This document shows positions 10,525 to 21,751 of a stretch of 64,000 bases of DNA, one piece after another. The DNA is taken from the NCBI GenBank assembly GCA_039602395.1, contig JBCNJP010000017.1, forward strand, positions 25,792,718 to 25,856,717, written 5' to 3'. Every line of letters begins with the position of its first letter. Position 1 is the first letter of the stretch. A model generated the notes under the pieces. It worked only from the letters and a program-made list of their open reading frames with translations. It searched no databases and was not told where the DNA came from. This DNA comes from Deinandra increscens subsp. villosa. Lineage: Eukaryota > Streptophyta > Magnoliopsida > Asterales > Asteraceae. Position numbers and translations under genes: made by a program.

Positions 10525-13233
10525 TCCTCGAATTGAAGAATAAAGTAACCTGCGATTTTTACGCGATTTCGGTACGCGATTCATCATTTACCGTCAAAGC
10601 TCGTTTTGGGTATTGTATGTCAAAGTTAGTATATTTATAAGTCTAATGATCACAAATCATATCACGCGTCATCACAAACCAAGTCGAGTCAAGAAATGTT
10701 GGTGATTAACCTAAAAGTGATACGTACGTCAAAACCGACCAAAACTCATTATGTGCATTATTTGAAAACGTAATTCATTATGTGGCGTATTTATATCCTA
10801 TTTGATTGGATTAAATATGGTTATCATAATGGGAATAGTAAAACTAATAAATATAAGAAATTGAAAGTCGAAATCGTCAAATAACGAAGAACCGATCAAG
10901 CAAAGAAGGATCACCAGGAGCACCGCGGGTCGCGAGGCCCTAGTGAGCCCTCCATCGCGACACGCTACCATCATCAGATGGGTTTAACCTAAAATTCTTG
11001 CTATAAATTCATCATTAGCCTCATTTGGTCCATGCTCCTTAACCCTAATTTGTTCCAGTTGTCTGTCACCTCTGCCCCATCTCTTACATCACCATTCCTT
11101 AAGATTTTGAGTGTGTTCAGTGACGATCTAATGGTATCTCATAACCATTCATCATCCTTTTCGATTGCAAGTGTTCTTACTTGTTGTTCATTACCTTGCA
11201 TGCTTCAAGATTTGATTTTTATGCATGATCTAAGTTAGATCTAAGATATGCATACTTGATATGAATAGATCTAGGCATTTGCATGATAAAAATGTAAGCT
11301 TTATGTGTAAAGTTGGAGATTTATGAAGATAAGATTAGATCTTGCATGTTTAGTATTAAAGACATGATCTTTTTGCATGATTCATGTTAAAGGAGTTTCA
11401 TATATGTTAGATCTAGGGTTTGGATGATTAATGTTTCATGATTGATGATGTAGGATCATTGGAAGTAAAATATCTACATTTATATATGCATGCTTATGAA
11501 TAAAGGTGATGACTTGATGGTAATATGTTTAAGAAATTGATAGATCTTGCATGTATTAATGTAAAGGATGACTTTTTGAGGATAATAATATGGTTAAGTC
11601 ATGATCTTGATTGGATTTTTGCATGAAATATAGTAAAACTAGGTTTTTGTCATAAAAATAGAAGTAATGAATATATAGATATGGACTATGATGAACACAT
11701 GGTATAATCCCTCCATGTATGAGGTTGTATGTGATACGCATGTATGATTGGATGCTCAGTGTAGTATATTCGTGCTAAAGTTTGGTTCAAGATGATTTCA
11801 TGAAAATATATATATTTTAAGTCGCGATGAAAAATAAATATCGATGTTAATAGCTATATTGTCGTCGCATGATCAAGTGTTGTGCTTGGTTTATGTGTTA
11901 AGATAATTACGTATGCGATCGTTTAAATCACCAACAAGTCATCGAGTCGATTGTGTCACTATGATTCGTGGAATTTATTTATTTATTTATTTATTTTCCT
12001 ATCTCGTTTAGTCATCAAGGTCCTCTTCGTGTCCATCCGTCTCATTTATGTGGTGTCAGTCTTTCATTATGACTCCAGTACCAGGTGAGTATTCATAGCC
12101 CATCTTTCTTATAAATGCTTTGGGGTGCAACATGTACCAGTATTCAAAACTTTAAGTTTCTGTTTATGCAAATTACTATGTGATTTTATGTTGCTCTATG
12201 TGTGATATTCTAGTTGTATGAAACTTGTTGCGAATCTATGTGTGGAAATCGCTAATCGCATGTCTACCATTAACCATCGAGTCGTGGAAAAAATAGTAGA
12301 TCTATTGGCTGACAACCCACCCGGCGGCATGCCATGGTGTTTGGCGTTGGGTGATTGCTCCCTTATTGTCTTGGTTTGGTGCACATCACTTATATGACTT
12401 CTTGATCACTACTGAATGGAACACTTGACTCATTGAATCACAATATCTTAATAAACATATTACTCACCAACTATTCGTAGTTGACCTTTATTTTGTACAT
12501 GCTGTAGGTTTTTCTAGCGGTGTAAAAGAGCCGAGCCACTCGTGAGCTACTCGAGATCGACTTGATAGAAAGCTCGAAATAAGCCGAGCCTTAAAGAGCT
12601 CGATCCGAGCTTAAGTTTTAAAATAGGGCTCGTTTCATAAACGAGCTCGAGCTCGAGCTGGCTCGCGATCCATAACGAGCCTTTTATTTATATAATTTTT
12701 ATTTAATTTTTTAATCGTATTTAAAAATTAATTATTATTATTATATATAAAATTATAATAAATAAGTAAATAATATGTATTATTTCAATATAATTCTAAA
12801 TATATACAAATTTATTTATAATAATATATAAATAAAAAATTAATAATAAACGAGCCGAGCTTGAGGTTTAATAATTCTTCACGAGCCAAGCTCGAGCTTC
12901 GAAAATAAAGCTTGAATTGAACCGAGCTCGAGCTCGAGCTCTATTAAATTTAAACGACCCGAGCTCGGGCTCAGCTCGGCTTGTTTACACCCTTAGGTTT
13001 TGTTGCTAGATGATGATTACATGTTGATGACACCTTATGATGCATACGGAATTAGTGAGACCTAATAAAAAAGAGTTAATATGTTATTCTTGTCGTATTA
13101 TTTCGATTGAATCATGAATCATTTGAATTTATGAAATGAACTAAGTAAGAATATCACAACCTTTAATTAGTGTAGTGTGCACCTGGACAATCATCGCGTC
13201 CTGACGTATTCCACCGTCGTTTGGGGTGTGATA
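10525..13233 (+). repeat. Outer element, left LTR (5'-truncated, carries a MITE)
   Basis: Matches the right LTR from TCCTCGAATTGAAGAATAAA onward. The first 188 bp of the right LTR (17695-17882) have no counterpart here and are replaced by unrelated AT-rich sequence. It ends GGTGTGATA (right LTR GTGTGACA). It contains about 1.13 kb (about 11180-12312) that is absent from the right LTR, and a 481-bp MITE at 12513-12993. Confidence 0.8.
12513..12993. mobile_element. hAT-type MITE, 8-bp TSD TAGGTTTT
   Basis: 481 bp with imperfect terminal inverted repeats (GGTGTAAAAGAGCCGAGC on the left against GGTGTAAACAAGCCGAGC on the right in reverse complement) and GAGCTCGAGCTCGAGCT-rich arms around an AT-rich core. 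It is flanked by TAGGTTTT at 12505-12512 and 12994-13001. The sister LTR has a single TAGGTTTT at 48586-48593 and no insertion, giving an empty site within the window. Confidence 0.9.
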
Positions 13234-13235
13234 GA

Positions 13236-13249
13236 TTGGTATTAGAGCC
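13236..13249 (+). promoter_or_regulatory. Primer binding site, outer element
   Basis: TTGGTATTAGAGCC, two bases after the left LTR. It differs by one base from the tRNA-Met-type primer site TTGGTATCAGAGCC seen in the inner element. Confidence 0.85.
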
Positions 13250-15055
13250 ACTGCTATATGGATCTAGGTTATTAGAACCAGGCTGGCCTAGACTTATGGC
13301 CTAGGTGTCCTGCATAAGTATCTCATGCATAGCATGCCTATATGATTTATATGTACATTAATTGGTTCTTAATTATGCGTGTTTTAATTGTTGCCTTTGT
13401 TGATAACACACACTTATACACAAATCACTTGAGGATTCCTAGCCTCCTTCCTTAGTTATGGTGCCTTACGTGCCATTTAGGAAAAATTGATTTCTCGATT
13501 TTATAATCTCGTCAGAAATGGGGCCTTAGTGATCGACATGTAGTAATTGGAAGGGTGGAAACACCGGTAGTCGGGGTCTCTGACTGGGAAGGCTTTGCGT
13601 ATAAGTTCGAATTGAAGGACATGAACGCTCACCAGGGATGCCCTGATGAAAGTGCCGAAACCTATTAAGCCAAAGAATGTCAATTACTAGGATCTTACTC
13701 TGATTAGTCGCGATTGTAGTTTCCCAATTGGGAGATGAAGGCCATTTCGTTATGTTTTTCAAAAATCATTCGATTTCACAATTTACCCGCCATTATGTTG
13801 AATTTTGATAATTTATGATGATCTAAGTCACACCACCTCACGTTTCACCAATTCACATTTTGCATTTATCCTCTCGTGTCTTAATTTGGTTATTAGCCTG
13901 AATTACGAGTTTACAAGTCCACATGTTTATGGGATTGCATGTCTAGGAGTTTATTACTTTACGACCTCTCAAGTAGATAACTTTACACACGTACCGATTT
14001 CGAAAATATGCGCTCAAAGTTCAACCTTCATAATCCTCTAGTTAAGTCTGCCATGGACCTAACTCATTGAATTTTTCGTGTCTCGGTGTTGTTCGTTGTT
14101 GGCACCTTGAAATCCCTTTTCCTTTCATCTTAGTTATCATTAAAATAGGTGTACTTTCAGAAAATCATTTGTTTCTCGCATAATCCTTGACGATAACCTA
14201 GTTTGTGGGCTCAAGCTCATGCCCTGCATCAAGCCCGAAAATACTTACGTATGGAGCGCGTGCATCTAGGATCCAAATTGTGAAGTTCATGATAATGAAA
14301 AAGGAATTAAAGATATCGAAAGACACATCGGGTCTTCCTCCCATTCACCGAATCAACTTTCACATCGACCTCATGCATCGTGCGACTACAGTTGTAAGTC
14401 ACCTTATCGCCTTAACCCCCTAAGAATCACTCGCCCCAACAAGGACGTTATTTCAGCTTGAGTTTTTGCCCCGTTCATTGTGGCAATACTCCCTAATTTT
14501 TTCTTTTTATGCGTCTCGACTCTCAATTGTGTCGAGACCTTCTTCCAAAATTCGCGGTGGTGTCTGATTCTGAATTCCATGATTCGGCTGCCACTTCGCG
14601 ACTTCGTTCCAAATTCGTGATCGCCCCATTGGTGATATACGAATATGCTCATTCCTTGTCCTCGAATCTATCACAAGGGACTTGATAGTTGGTTTGTGGA
14701 ATCGATTCTTGCTGTTGTATTCTCAGATTTTCCTGGTGTTATTTCCATTGGTACATGACTCTGATTACGGATTCAATGTCCATCCTTCAGATCATAAATT
14801 AATCCTTGGAATTGACTCCTAGTCGATAGGTGACCTTGATGCTATTCTGATTGCGGATCAGTCATTCATCACCCTATCTTTGTTTGATGGCTTATGAATT
14901 CATCAATCTATCTCCTTGCGTATGTTGTTCAATTCTCAATTTAAGATCTCATTTGTATGGTTCTATTAGTGGGTGTGTCCAAAAATTTCCGTGGTTAAAG
15001 TTATTTTCCTCTCATTCCATTTGTTTCAGCGGGTTTACGTACTTAAGTTATGTTT
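13250..15055. other. Outer element interior, first part, no gene recognised
   Basis: Short open frames on both strands do not look coding: composition shifts and frames overlap. I see no gag, protease, RT or integrase motif. Confidence 0.5.
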
Positions 15056-15480
15056 TGTTATTCGATTTATGTTATCGGGTTCATGTATTTCGAGTTCTGA
15101 TATCCGGTTCTTGTTATCAGGTTCATGTATTTCGAGTTATGCTATTTGGTTCATGTTATCGGACTCATGTATTTCAAGTCATATTATTTGATTCATGTTA
15201 TCGGGCTCATGAATTTCGAGTCATGTCATTCGGTTCATATAACCGGATACATGAATTTTGAGTCATGTTGTTCGGTTCATGTTATCGATACATAAATTTC
15301 AAATCATGTTGTTTGGTTCAAGTTATCAATACATGTATTTCGAGTCATGTTGTTCGCTCATTTTATCAGATGCATGTATTTCGAATCGTGATATTCGATT
15401 CATGTTAATTGGAATCTTTCATTTCGAATCATGTTATCTAATTCATGTCATCGGATTCTTGTATCACAAATCACGCGGTT
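15056..15480. repeat. About 42-bp tandem repeat
   Basis: Nine to ten diverged units of the type TTCATGTATTTCGAGTCATG plus a T-T-C-G-G-T-T-C-A-T-G block. Open frames through it are a by-product of the period being divisible by three. Confidence 0.8.
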
Positions 15481-15810
15481 CATTCCATGACAGCGGAATC
15501 ATGTTTTTCGGAAATGTACTATTCGGTTCGCGCTAGTCGTGACACTCGAACAAGTGCTAATCGACTCATGACGTCCCACACGTGGTGTTCCGTTCAATTT
15601 GTGGTACTCAATTTCGTTTTGTATTAATCAATTTATTGGTTGAAGCCTTTGGTGCTCATCACTTGGAGTTTTTGGTTGTATATCGTTAATTCAAGCGTTG
15701 ATTGTTACTCTACTCTTGCTAGACCAGGGACTCGTACATGCTACTACCAGCGATTGTGTGTGATGCTAGCTTAGCACACAATCGATTTTAGTCGTGGGTA
15801 TAGGTCTTGG

Positions 15811-15981
15811 GATGATTTCTGTGAATCAATGTTATGCTGTCAATTGTGATGATCTCTGTGAATCAATGTTATGATGTCAATTGTGATGATCTCTCTGAAT
15901 CATTGTTATGTTGTCAATTGTGATGATCTCTGTGAATCTAAGTTATGTTGTCAATTGTGGTGATCTCTGTGAATCTATGTG
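15811..15981. repeat. 37-bp tandem repeat
   Basis: About 4.6 units of GATGATCTCTGTGAATCAAT plus GTTATGNTGTCAATTGT. A reverse-complement copy of the last units plus the flank sits inside this element's own right LTR (18541-18729). Confidence 0.9.
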
Positions 15982-16289
15982 AAGCCAGTGTCTGCAATGG
16001 TATATGTGTTGCACCCATTACTCACTTGTGTCTCCCGACTCCCCATTTTCGCTCCTAAAGTAGGGGAGACTATGGTCCCCTATCTTTGGTGGGTCCCCAG
16101 GTTGGTTCTAGGATTGATTATAGTGTGTCTCACAGATCTATTGCTCACCTTCTGTTGATAGCCTTAGGTGTGGTTGTGTTGAGTTCAATTGACTCGGTGT
16201 TTATTCGGCGGTTGAGGCTTCTTCGTACGCCTTTGTGGCCTCGAGAGCCCAATCTTGGGTGCTGCAAGACCACATCCTAAGGGAGAGTG

Positions 16290-17196
16290 GGGTTTATGGC
16301 ATGGACTCTGAATATGAGATTGCTTTGGCTGGTCTCTATTAGTTAATTCCGGGCTTTGATCTAAGCGGTTTCACTAACAAGGACACTTCCCCACCAAAAG
16401 CCCAACATGTTTTGGTGAGTGCCCTCTTTAGTAAAACTATGCAAGAGATGGAAGTTACTTATGAGATGACAATCAGACAAACGCCGTATGGATTGCCTCC
16501 GACAACCACATGCTTAGGATTTCCTCCATGCCCTCCCCATCGACGGGCTGGGGCAGCACATGTAGTTCGTCGAGTAGCGGGTTATCTTTAAATACTGCCT
16601 CATGATCCCCTTGTTTCCTGCTGATGAGAAATGCCCCGTATGTAATAAGGCATGTTTGAACTCGTGTGGGGAGCATACCATTCATTGTAGAGAGCTCCCA
16701 GGATTTAAGTATCGACATGACATGGTGCGGGACGTTTTGTTTGACATTTTCAAGCAGGCAAAGATCTCGCCCAGGAAGGAAGCCCCAGTTATTTTTTTTT
16801 CTCTAACCCCTTGGATGGTCGCTCTACTCTCAGTACCTGCTGACATTCTCGTTTTTGGGTGGCAGAGTGGAAAACACGCCTGTGTTGATCTCATAGGGTT
16901 CTCTCCCCTTGTGGGGCATAAGGCCCAGTGCGTTGAAGGCTGGCCAGGCGGCGTACAGAGCGGTAGCTGGGAAGGTGAACAAACACGAGAATGTGTGCCT
17001 CGAAAATCAACATGTGTTTGTTCCCTTCGCGTTTGATACCTTCGGTCACCTTGAATCGGAAGATGTGCCCACGCTGAGCCGGATCCAAAAAATCATGCAT
17101 GGGAATATTATGACTACTAGGTCAAAGAACATTGCTTTTATACATCTAGGCTTTGTTATTCAGAAAGGGTTGACGGCGTAGCTTGTTTCTTGCCTT
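16290..17196 (+). pseudogene. RT-associated CCHC zinc-finger and PD-(D/E)XK-like nuclease fragment
   Basis: Readable in pieces. 16290-16600 encodes a degraded N-terminal part (FTNKDTSPPKAQ, then stops and a frame change). From 16602 there is an open stretch with CPVCNKACLNSCGEHTIHC, a C-x2-C-x10-H-x3-C finger, then KYRHDMVRDVLFDIFK, a conserved Glu, a P-A-D-I motif about 35 residues on and HACVDLIG. At about 16910 the frame shifts. 16909-17181 then gives KVNKHENVCLENQHVFVPFA, a MHGN segment and FVIQKGLTA, followed by a stop. A CCHC finger followed by a PAD...D motif resembles the restriction-like endonuclease of some non-LTR retrotransposons; this is inference. It sits in the interior of a non-coding LTR element and is unlikely to be functional. 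Confidence 0.6.
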
Positions 17197-17680
17197 CCTT
17201 ACATGATGACTTGAGTCATGTATGTTTTTATTAAACGAATTATAACCTGGGAAATGTTTTATAGACTACTGTTGATATGTAGAATAGGATTCTTCTCCGA
17301 AGACGAACAATACTCTCTTAAAGGTATTAAAGATGTGATGGGTTAGCTACGGTACACCCTATATATAAGTATTGGTATGTCCTTAGCGTGCACTGGGAGT
17401 TGGACCGAGGACAGTGTGTGTGTGTGTGTATTTTCGGTGGTTGGGTATTTCTTAACTCCCTTTCTTTGTCGCTGTTCCTAACCTAACCATTGCGGTCAGG
17501 TAAAGTTTGGCATCGACGTAATTGATTCAGTAATCAAGAGTATATTCCTACCCTCGATGAAATCCTTTATGCCGTCTCTATGTTTAGTTTCAAATGTCAA
17601 AATGTGTTGGTTATTAATAAAACCATTTTTAACTGCCATTTATCTTTAAAATTAATACTAATTTTGGGACGAAATTCCCT

Positions 17681-17694
17681 AAAGTAGGGGAGAC
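17681..17694 (+). promoter_or_regulatory. Polypurine tract, outer element
   Basis: AAAGTAGGGGAGAC, immediately before the TGTAACATG start of the right LTR. Confidence 0.85.
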
Positions 17695-18540
17695 TGTAAC
17701 ATGTGCATTTTTCCTAGTTGTAAAACCCTGCCTATTTTGAAATTTAGCATTTTCCAGGTTTGTGAATTATTAAGTATTAGGAGAATTTTTGGGTATTTAT
17801 ATCCAAACTAATGTTTCTAAAAGGTTCATAATCATTTTTCAAAATAAATATTTAACTAAAAACATTTGGATTCAAATTGGATTCCTCGAATTGAAGAATA
17901 AAGTAACCTGCAATATTTACGCGCTTTGTCGTTTACCGGGAAAGCTCGTTTTGGGTATTGTATGTCAAAGTTAGTATGTTTATGAATCTAATAATCGCAA
18001 ATCATATCAAGATTAATCACACACCAAGTCGAGTCACGAAACGTTGGCGATTAACCTAAAAGTGATATGTACGTCAAAACAAACCAAAACTCGTTATGTA
18101 TAGCATTATTTCAAAGCCGTAATTCATTATGTGGCGTAATTATATTCGATTTGATTGGATTAAATATGGATATCGTAATGGGAATAGTAAAACTAAGAAA
18201 TGAGGATAAATTAAAACTAAAAAACGTCAAATAACGAAGAACCGAGCACGCAAATCGAGAAAATCGAGCAAAGGAGGATCAGCAGGAGCGCTGCGGGTCG
18301 TGAGGCCCTGGTGAGCCCTCCCTCACGACACGCGACCATCTTCAGACGGGTTTAACCTAAATATTTTTCTATAAATTCATCATTAGCCTTATTTGATCCA
18401 TGCTCCTCAACCCTGATTTGTTCCAGCCGCTTTCACCTCTGCTCCCTCTCTTACATCACCATTCCTTGAGATTTTGAGTGTGTTTAGTGAAGATCTAAGG
18501 GTATCTCATCACTATTCATCATCCTTTTGATTGCAAACAC

Positions 18541-18729
18541 TAGCTTCATATAGATTCACGTAGATCAGCATAATTGACAACATAACTTAGATTCACAGAC
18601 ATCATCACAATTGACAACATAACATTGATTCACAGAGATCATCACAATTGACAACATAACATTGTTTAATAGAGATCATCACAATTTACAGCATAACATT
18701 GATTTACAAAGATCATCACAATTGACAAC
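18541..18729 (-). repeat. Inverted interior segment embedded in the right LTR
   Basis: The reverse complement reads as the 37-bp repeat units and the GTGAATCTATGTGAAGCCAG-like flank of 15811-15995. Both joins show short shared sequence (GATTGCAA on one side, TGACAACC on the other), as expected for a template-switch or microhomology join. Confidence 0.75.
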
Positions 18730-18871
18730 CCACCCGGCCTGCCATGGTGTTTGGCGCTGGGTGATTGCTCCCTTATTGTCTAGGTTTCGTGCAAATCACT
18801 TATATGACTTGTTGATCACTATTGAATGGAACACTTGACTCATTGAATCACAATGTTGTAATCTATGTACT

Positions 18872-18876
18872 AAACC
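18872..18876. repeat. Target site duplication AAACC, left copy
   Basis: AAACC precedes TGTCACACCC; the second copy is 48531-48535 after ATTGTCACA. This is the 5-bp duplication typical of LTR retrotransposon integration. Confidence 0.9.
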
Positions 18877-21738
18877 TGTCACACCCCCAATTTCCACTAA
18901 CGGAGTATAACCGTGTGGGTTGTGATCCAGACCAGGATCCCAGTCTTTAGTTACAACCAAGCCATAGTTAAAGGGGTAAACCAGTCATGTATTACATTTA
19001 ATAAATCAGAGTTTACATTTCACAAGGTCAGCGGAAGCATTAAAAGTTTACAAGGTTGTTGTTTAGTAAAAGTGATTACTAAATCATCTGAAATACAATT
19101 TCCAATAGGTTTTACAAAAGGTAAGTATTGCCAACGCCCGTGCCATCCATGATCCTCCAAGCAACCTGAAAAGCATTCAACAATCAAGTGTCAGCCAAGG
19201 CTGGTGAGTTCACTAAAGCGGTCTACACGTCACATGTAGACCCAATATATGAATAAAGAAAGGTAAAACACAATCATTAATCATAGGACCAGTAAAATTC
19301 CATATCGTAGGTAGCTAGCCTATAGTTATGTCCACCTGAATTGTTCGCAACCGAAGCTGACAATGTTTTGATAGAGGGTACCTATGAATCTTGCCTTCCC
19401 GTGTCTATCCGGATCACGGTGTTTAGGCTAACATTGATCTCAGTCCGACCTCCAGTCGGGTAGGTGCATCCCGTGCACCGCTGAGCGGGGGTGTCAATCC
19501 CCAGTAGTACTACTCAACATTACCTCGCTATTGTATATTAACGGCCCGAATGTAAGAACTTTTTATAAATAAAGCAATTCAGTGCAACATATGATATTTT
19601 GTCGGAAAATTACTCAAGTAAAGAAATACCTTTACCGTTGGGTTGCCATCCTTTACCGGATGCAACTATCTATGCGTTATCATCCTAAACCGGATATAAC
19701 AATAATAGTAAGTGAAACTCACCTTAGGGTGCACTGGTACTCAGCACTTGGTTCAACAAGTTGGTCAAAGTCAACCTATTCGGGTAAATATGGCCTAGCC
19801 AAATTAGAAGGTGTCACTAGGTCGAAAGATAACATATAAGCACCTAAACATGTTTCATACAATCATACAGGTCACACAATGCACATACAAGTCCCAATTG
19901 GGAGAAAATCAAGAAATTGCAATTCAAGTCAAAGTTTTGCCAAAAAGTCAAACTTCAAGCATCTAACTAGTGACATAGCTAAAATCCACAATACTTGGAA
20001 TTAAATCCTTAAATTTTACACACATATACTACATATCAATTAGGACTTGTTGCAAAAAGAATCAAGTAAATAGGTTAATAAATGAGAAAGTTATGCGTGT
20101 TGGAAGTTGGCAAAAAATCAACATTATTGTCTTTGACACACCATTTGGTGGCATGCCTAATTTGCTCCATACTTGGAGTTAGGTTCTAAAATTTTACAGG
20201 CATGAACTACTCAACATTTAGGGAATGTTGCACAAAGAATCAACTTAAAAAGTTAAGTAACGAGAAAGTTATGCGCGTCGGAAGTTGGCAATTTCAGTTT
20301 TTTTTGCAAAATAGTCAAAGTAGGTTTAAAATTTGCATAACTCATTCAAAACTTAGAGTTTAGGTACCAAACCTTCCAGATCTTACTTTTAATATATAAA
20401 CCTCATTTTCATTTAACAAACCCCTCATTAAAACAAGGTTATCATGCTCAAACAAAAAGCAAAGTCTACTTTTCACAGAAAAATACAGCTCTGCGCACCT
20501 AACTTGCAGAAGTGTTTTGGATGACCAAACAGAGGTTTTAGAAAACGTGCGAGTAGCCCATTTAAAGCTAAGACATGGAACTTTACTACGGCGAAAGAAT
20601 CAACTGATTTCGATAAAAATTGAGCAAGTTATGACCTCTGCAAGTTGGCCTAAAAATCTGGCCGAATCTGTCCAAAATTTGTAGTTGTATAAATTGCATT
20701 TTCGCGGTTTTGGTCAATCTTTTGCTCGTTTAACTTCATGTAAAGACTTGTAACACATTAGGTATCATATTATCATGCATTCCTAGTTGCCATAACAATT
20801 ATACAATGATCATATCAAAATTCGAGTATGCCACTAGCATATAAGCACATATTCTTCAATTTCAAGTATCCACATACCCAAATTTTTCAAGAACACTTCT
20901 AAATATCTAACCACATGAAAATCACAATCATGATAGCATCTCACATCTGTCCAAAATCAGAAGTTAACTTAACCCTTCATAAAACATGATTCAAGAGCAT
21001 GTATACACACCAAATAGCACATAAACACAAGATTGACACTTGCATTCAACAAATTTCATGTTAGAGATTTTTAGGGCTTACTAGTAGAAGATGAAGGGGA
21101 CGGATTGATGACGGTGAGACGAGCTTGAAGCTTCCCCTAGCTTCCTTGAAGGTTGAATGAGCATCCAAACTTGATTTCTTGCTTGATTAGTGGAAGATTT
21201 CAAGGGTTTGTGTGTGGGTTGTGAAGAACCGTAAAGAAGGAGAAGAGAATAGAGAAGTGAACGTGAATGGGGCTGGAAGGGGGTATTAGGGCAGATTGTT
21301 AAGTTTGGGTGAATTACATAGATGGTCCCTCAAGGTTCCATTTTTAACACATAAAGCTCAAAGCTCAAATAAATTGGGTTTTAACACCAAAACTTGTAAA
21401 ATAAAATTACTAGAAATGTTTCTAAATGTTTATAACTTATTTAACATAAAATGTTTAGTCGGGACAAGTATAAATATCATTTACACATAAAATTCCAATT
21501 TACGCACGAAGTCCGGTTTTACCCGAAAACGCAAAATTTGCAAATTACACATAAAGTCATGAATTAAATTCACGAAACAAGTTATTAACATTAATTATCA
21601 AATAACATTAACACATATGCAATGATTCAAATAACGGGTCACGGGTTCGCTAACGGAACTAACGGAGTTAACGGAAAAAGTTAACGGGGTTAACGGAAAA
21701 AGTTAGCGGAGTTAACTTGGGAAGTTGCAATTGTCACA
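18877..21738 (-). repeat. Inner element, LTR next to the polypurine tract (3' LTR)
   Basis: Plus-strand ends TGTCACACCCCCAATTT...GTTGCAATTGTCACA. Contains a GC-rich structured block near 19440-19505 (CCCGTGCACCGCTGAGCGGG) and ACGGAGTTAACGG-type repeats at 21650-21715. Short open frames in it are also present in the other LTR and are not called as genes. Confidence 0.9.
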
Positions 21739-21751
21739 GCCTCCCCATGTT
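21739..21751 (-). promoter_or_regulatory. Polypurine tract, inner element
   Basis: The minus strand reads AACATGGGGAGGC directly before TGTGACAATTGC, the start of the LTR on that strand. Confidence 0.75.

Larger units (their letters stand above)
17695..18876 (+). repeat. Outer element, right LTR, first part
   Basis: Starts TGTAACATGTGC. Matches the left LTR from 17883 on, but about 1.13 kb is replaced at 18541-18729 by an inverted copy of interior sequence. Interrupted after AAACC (18872-18876) by the inner element; the LTR resumes at 48536. Confidence 0.85.

Noticed and set aside
15056..15536. Ser/Ile/Phe-rich frames that look like membrane peptides
   Set aside because: They are translations of the 42-bp tandem repeat.
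19582..19839. 85-codon frame repeated at 46375-46632
   Set aside because: Both lie in the same place in the two LTRs of the inner element and contain no recognisable domain.
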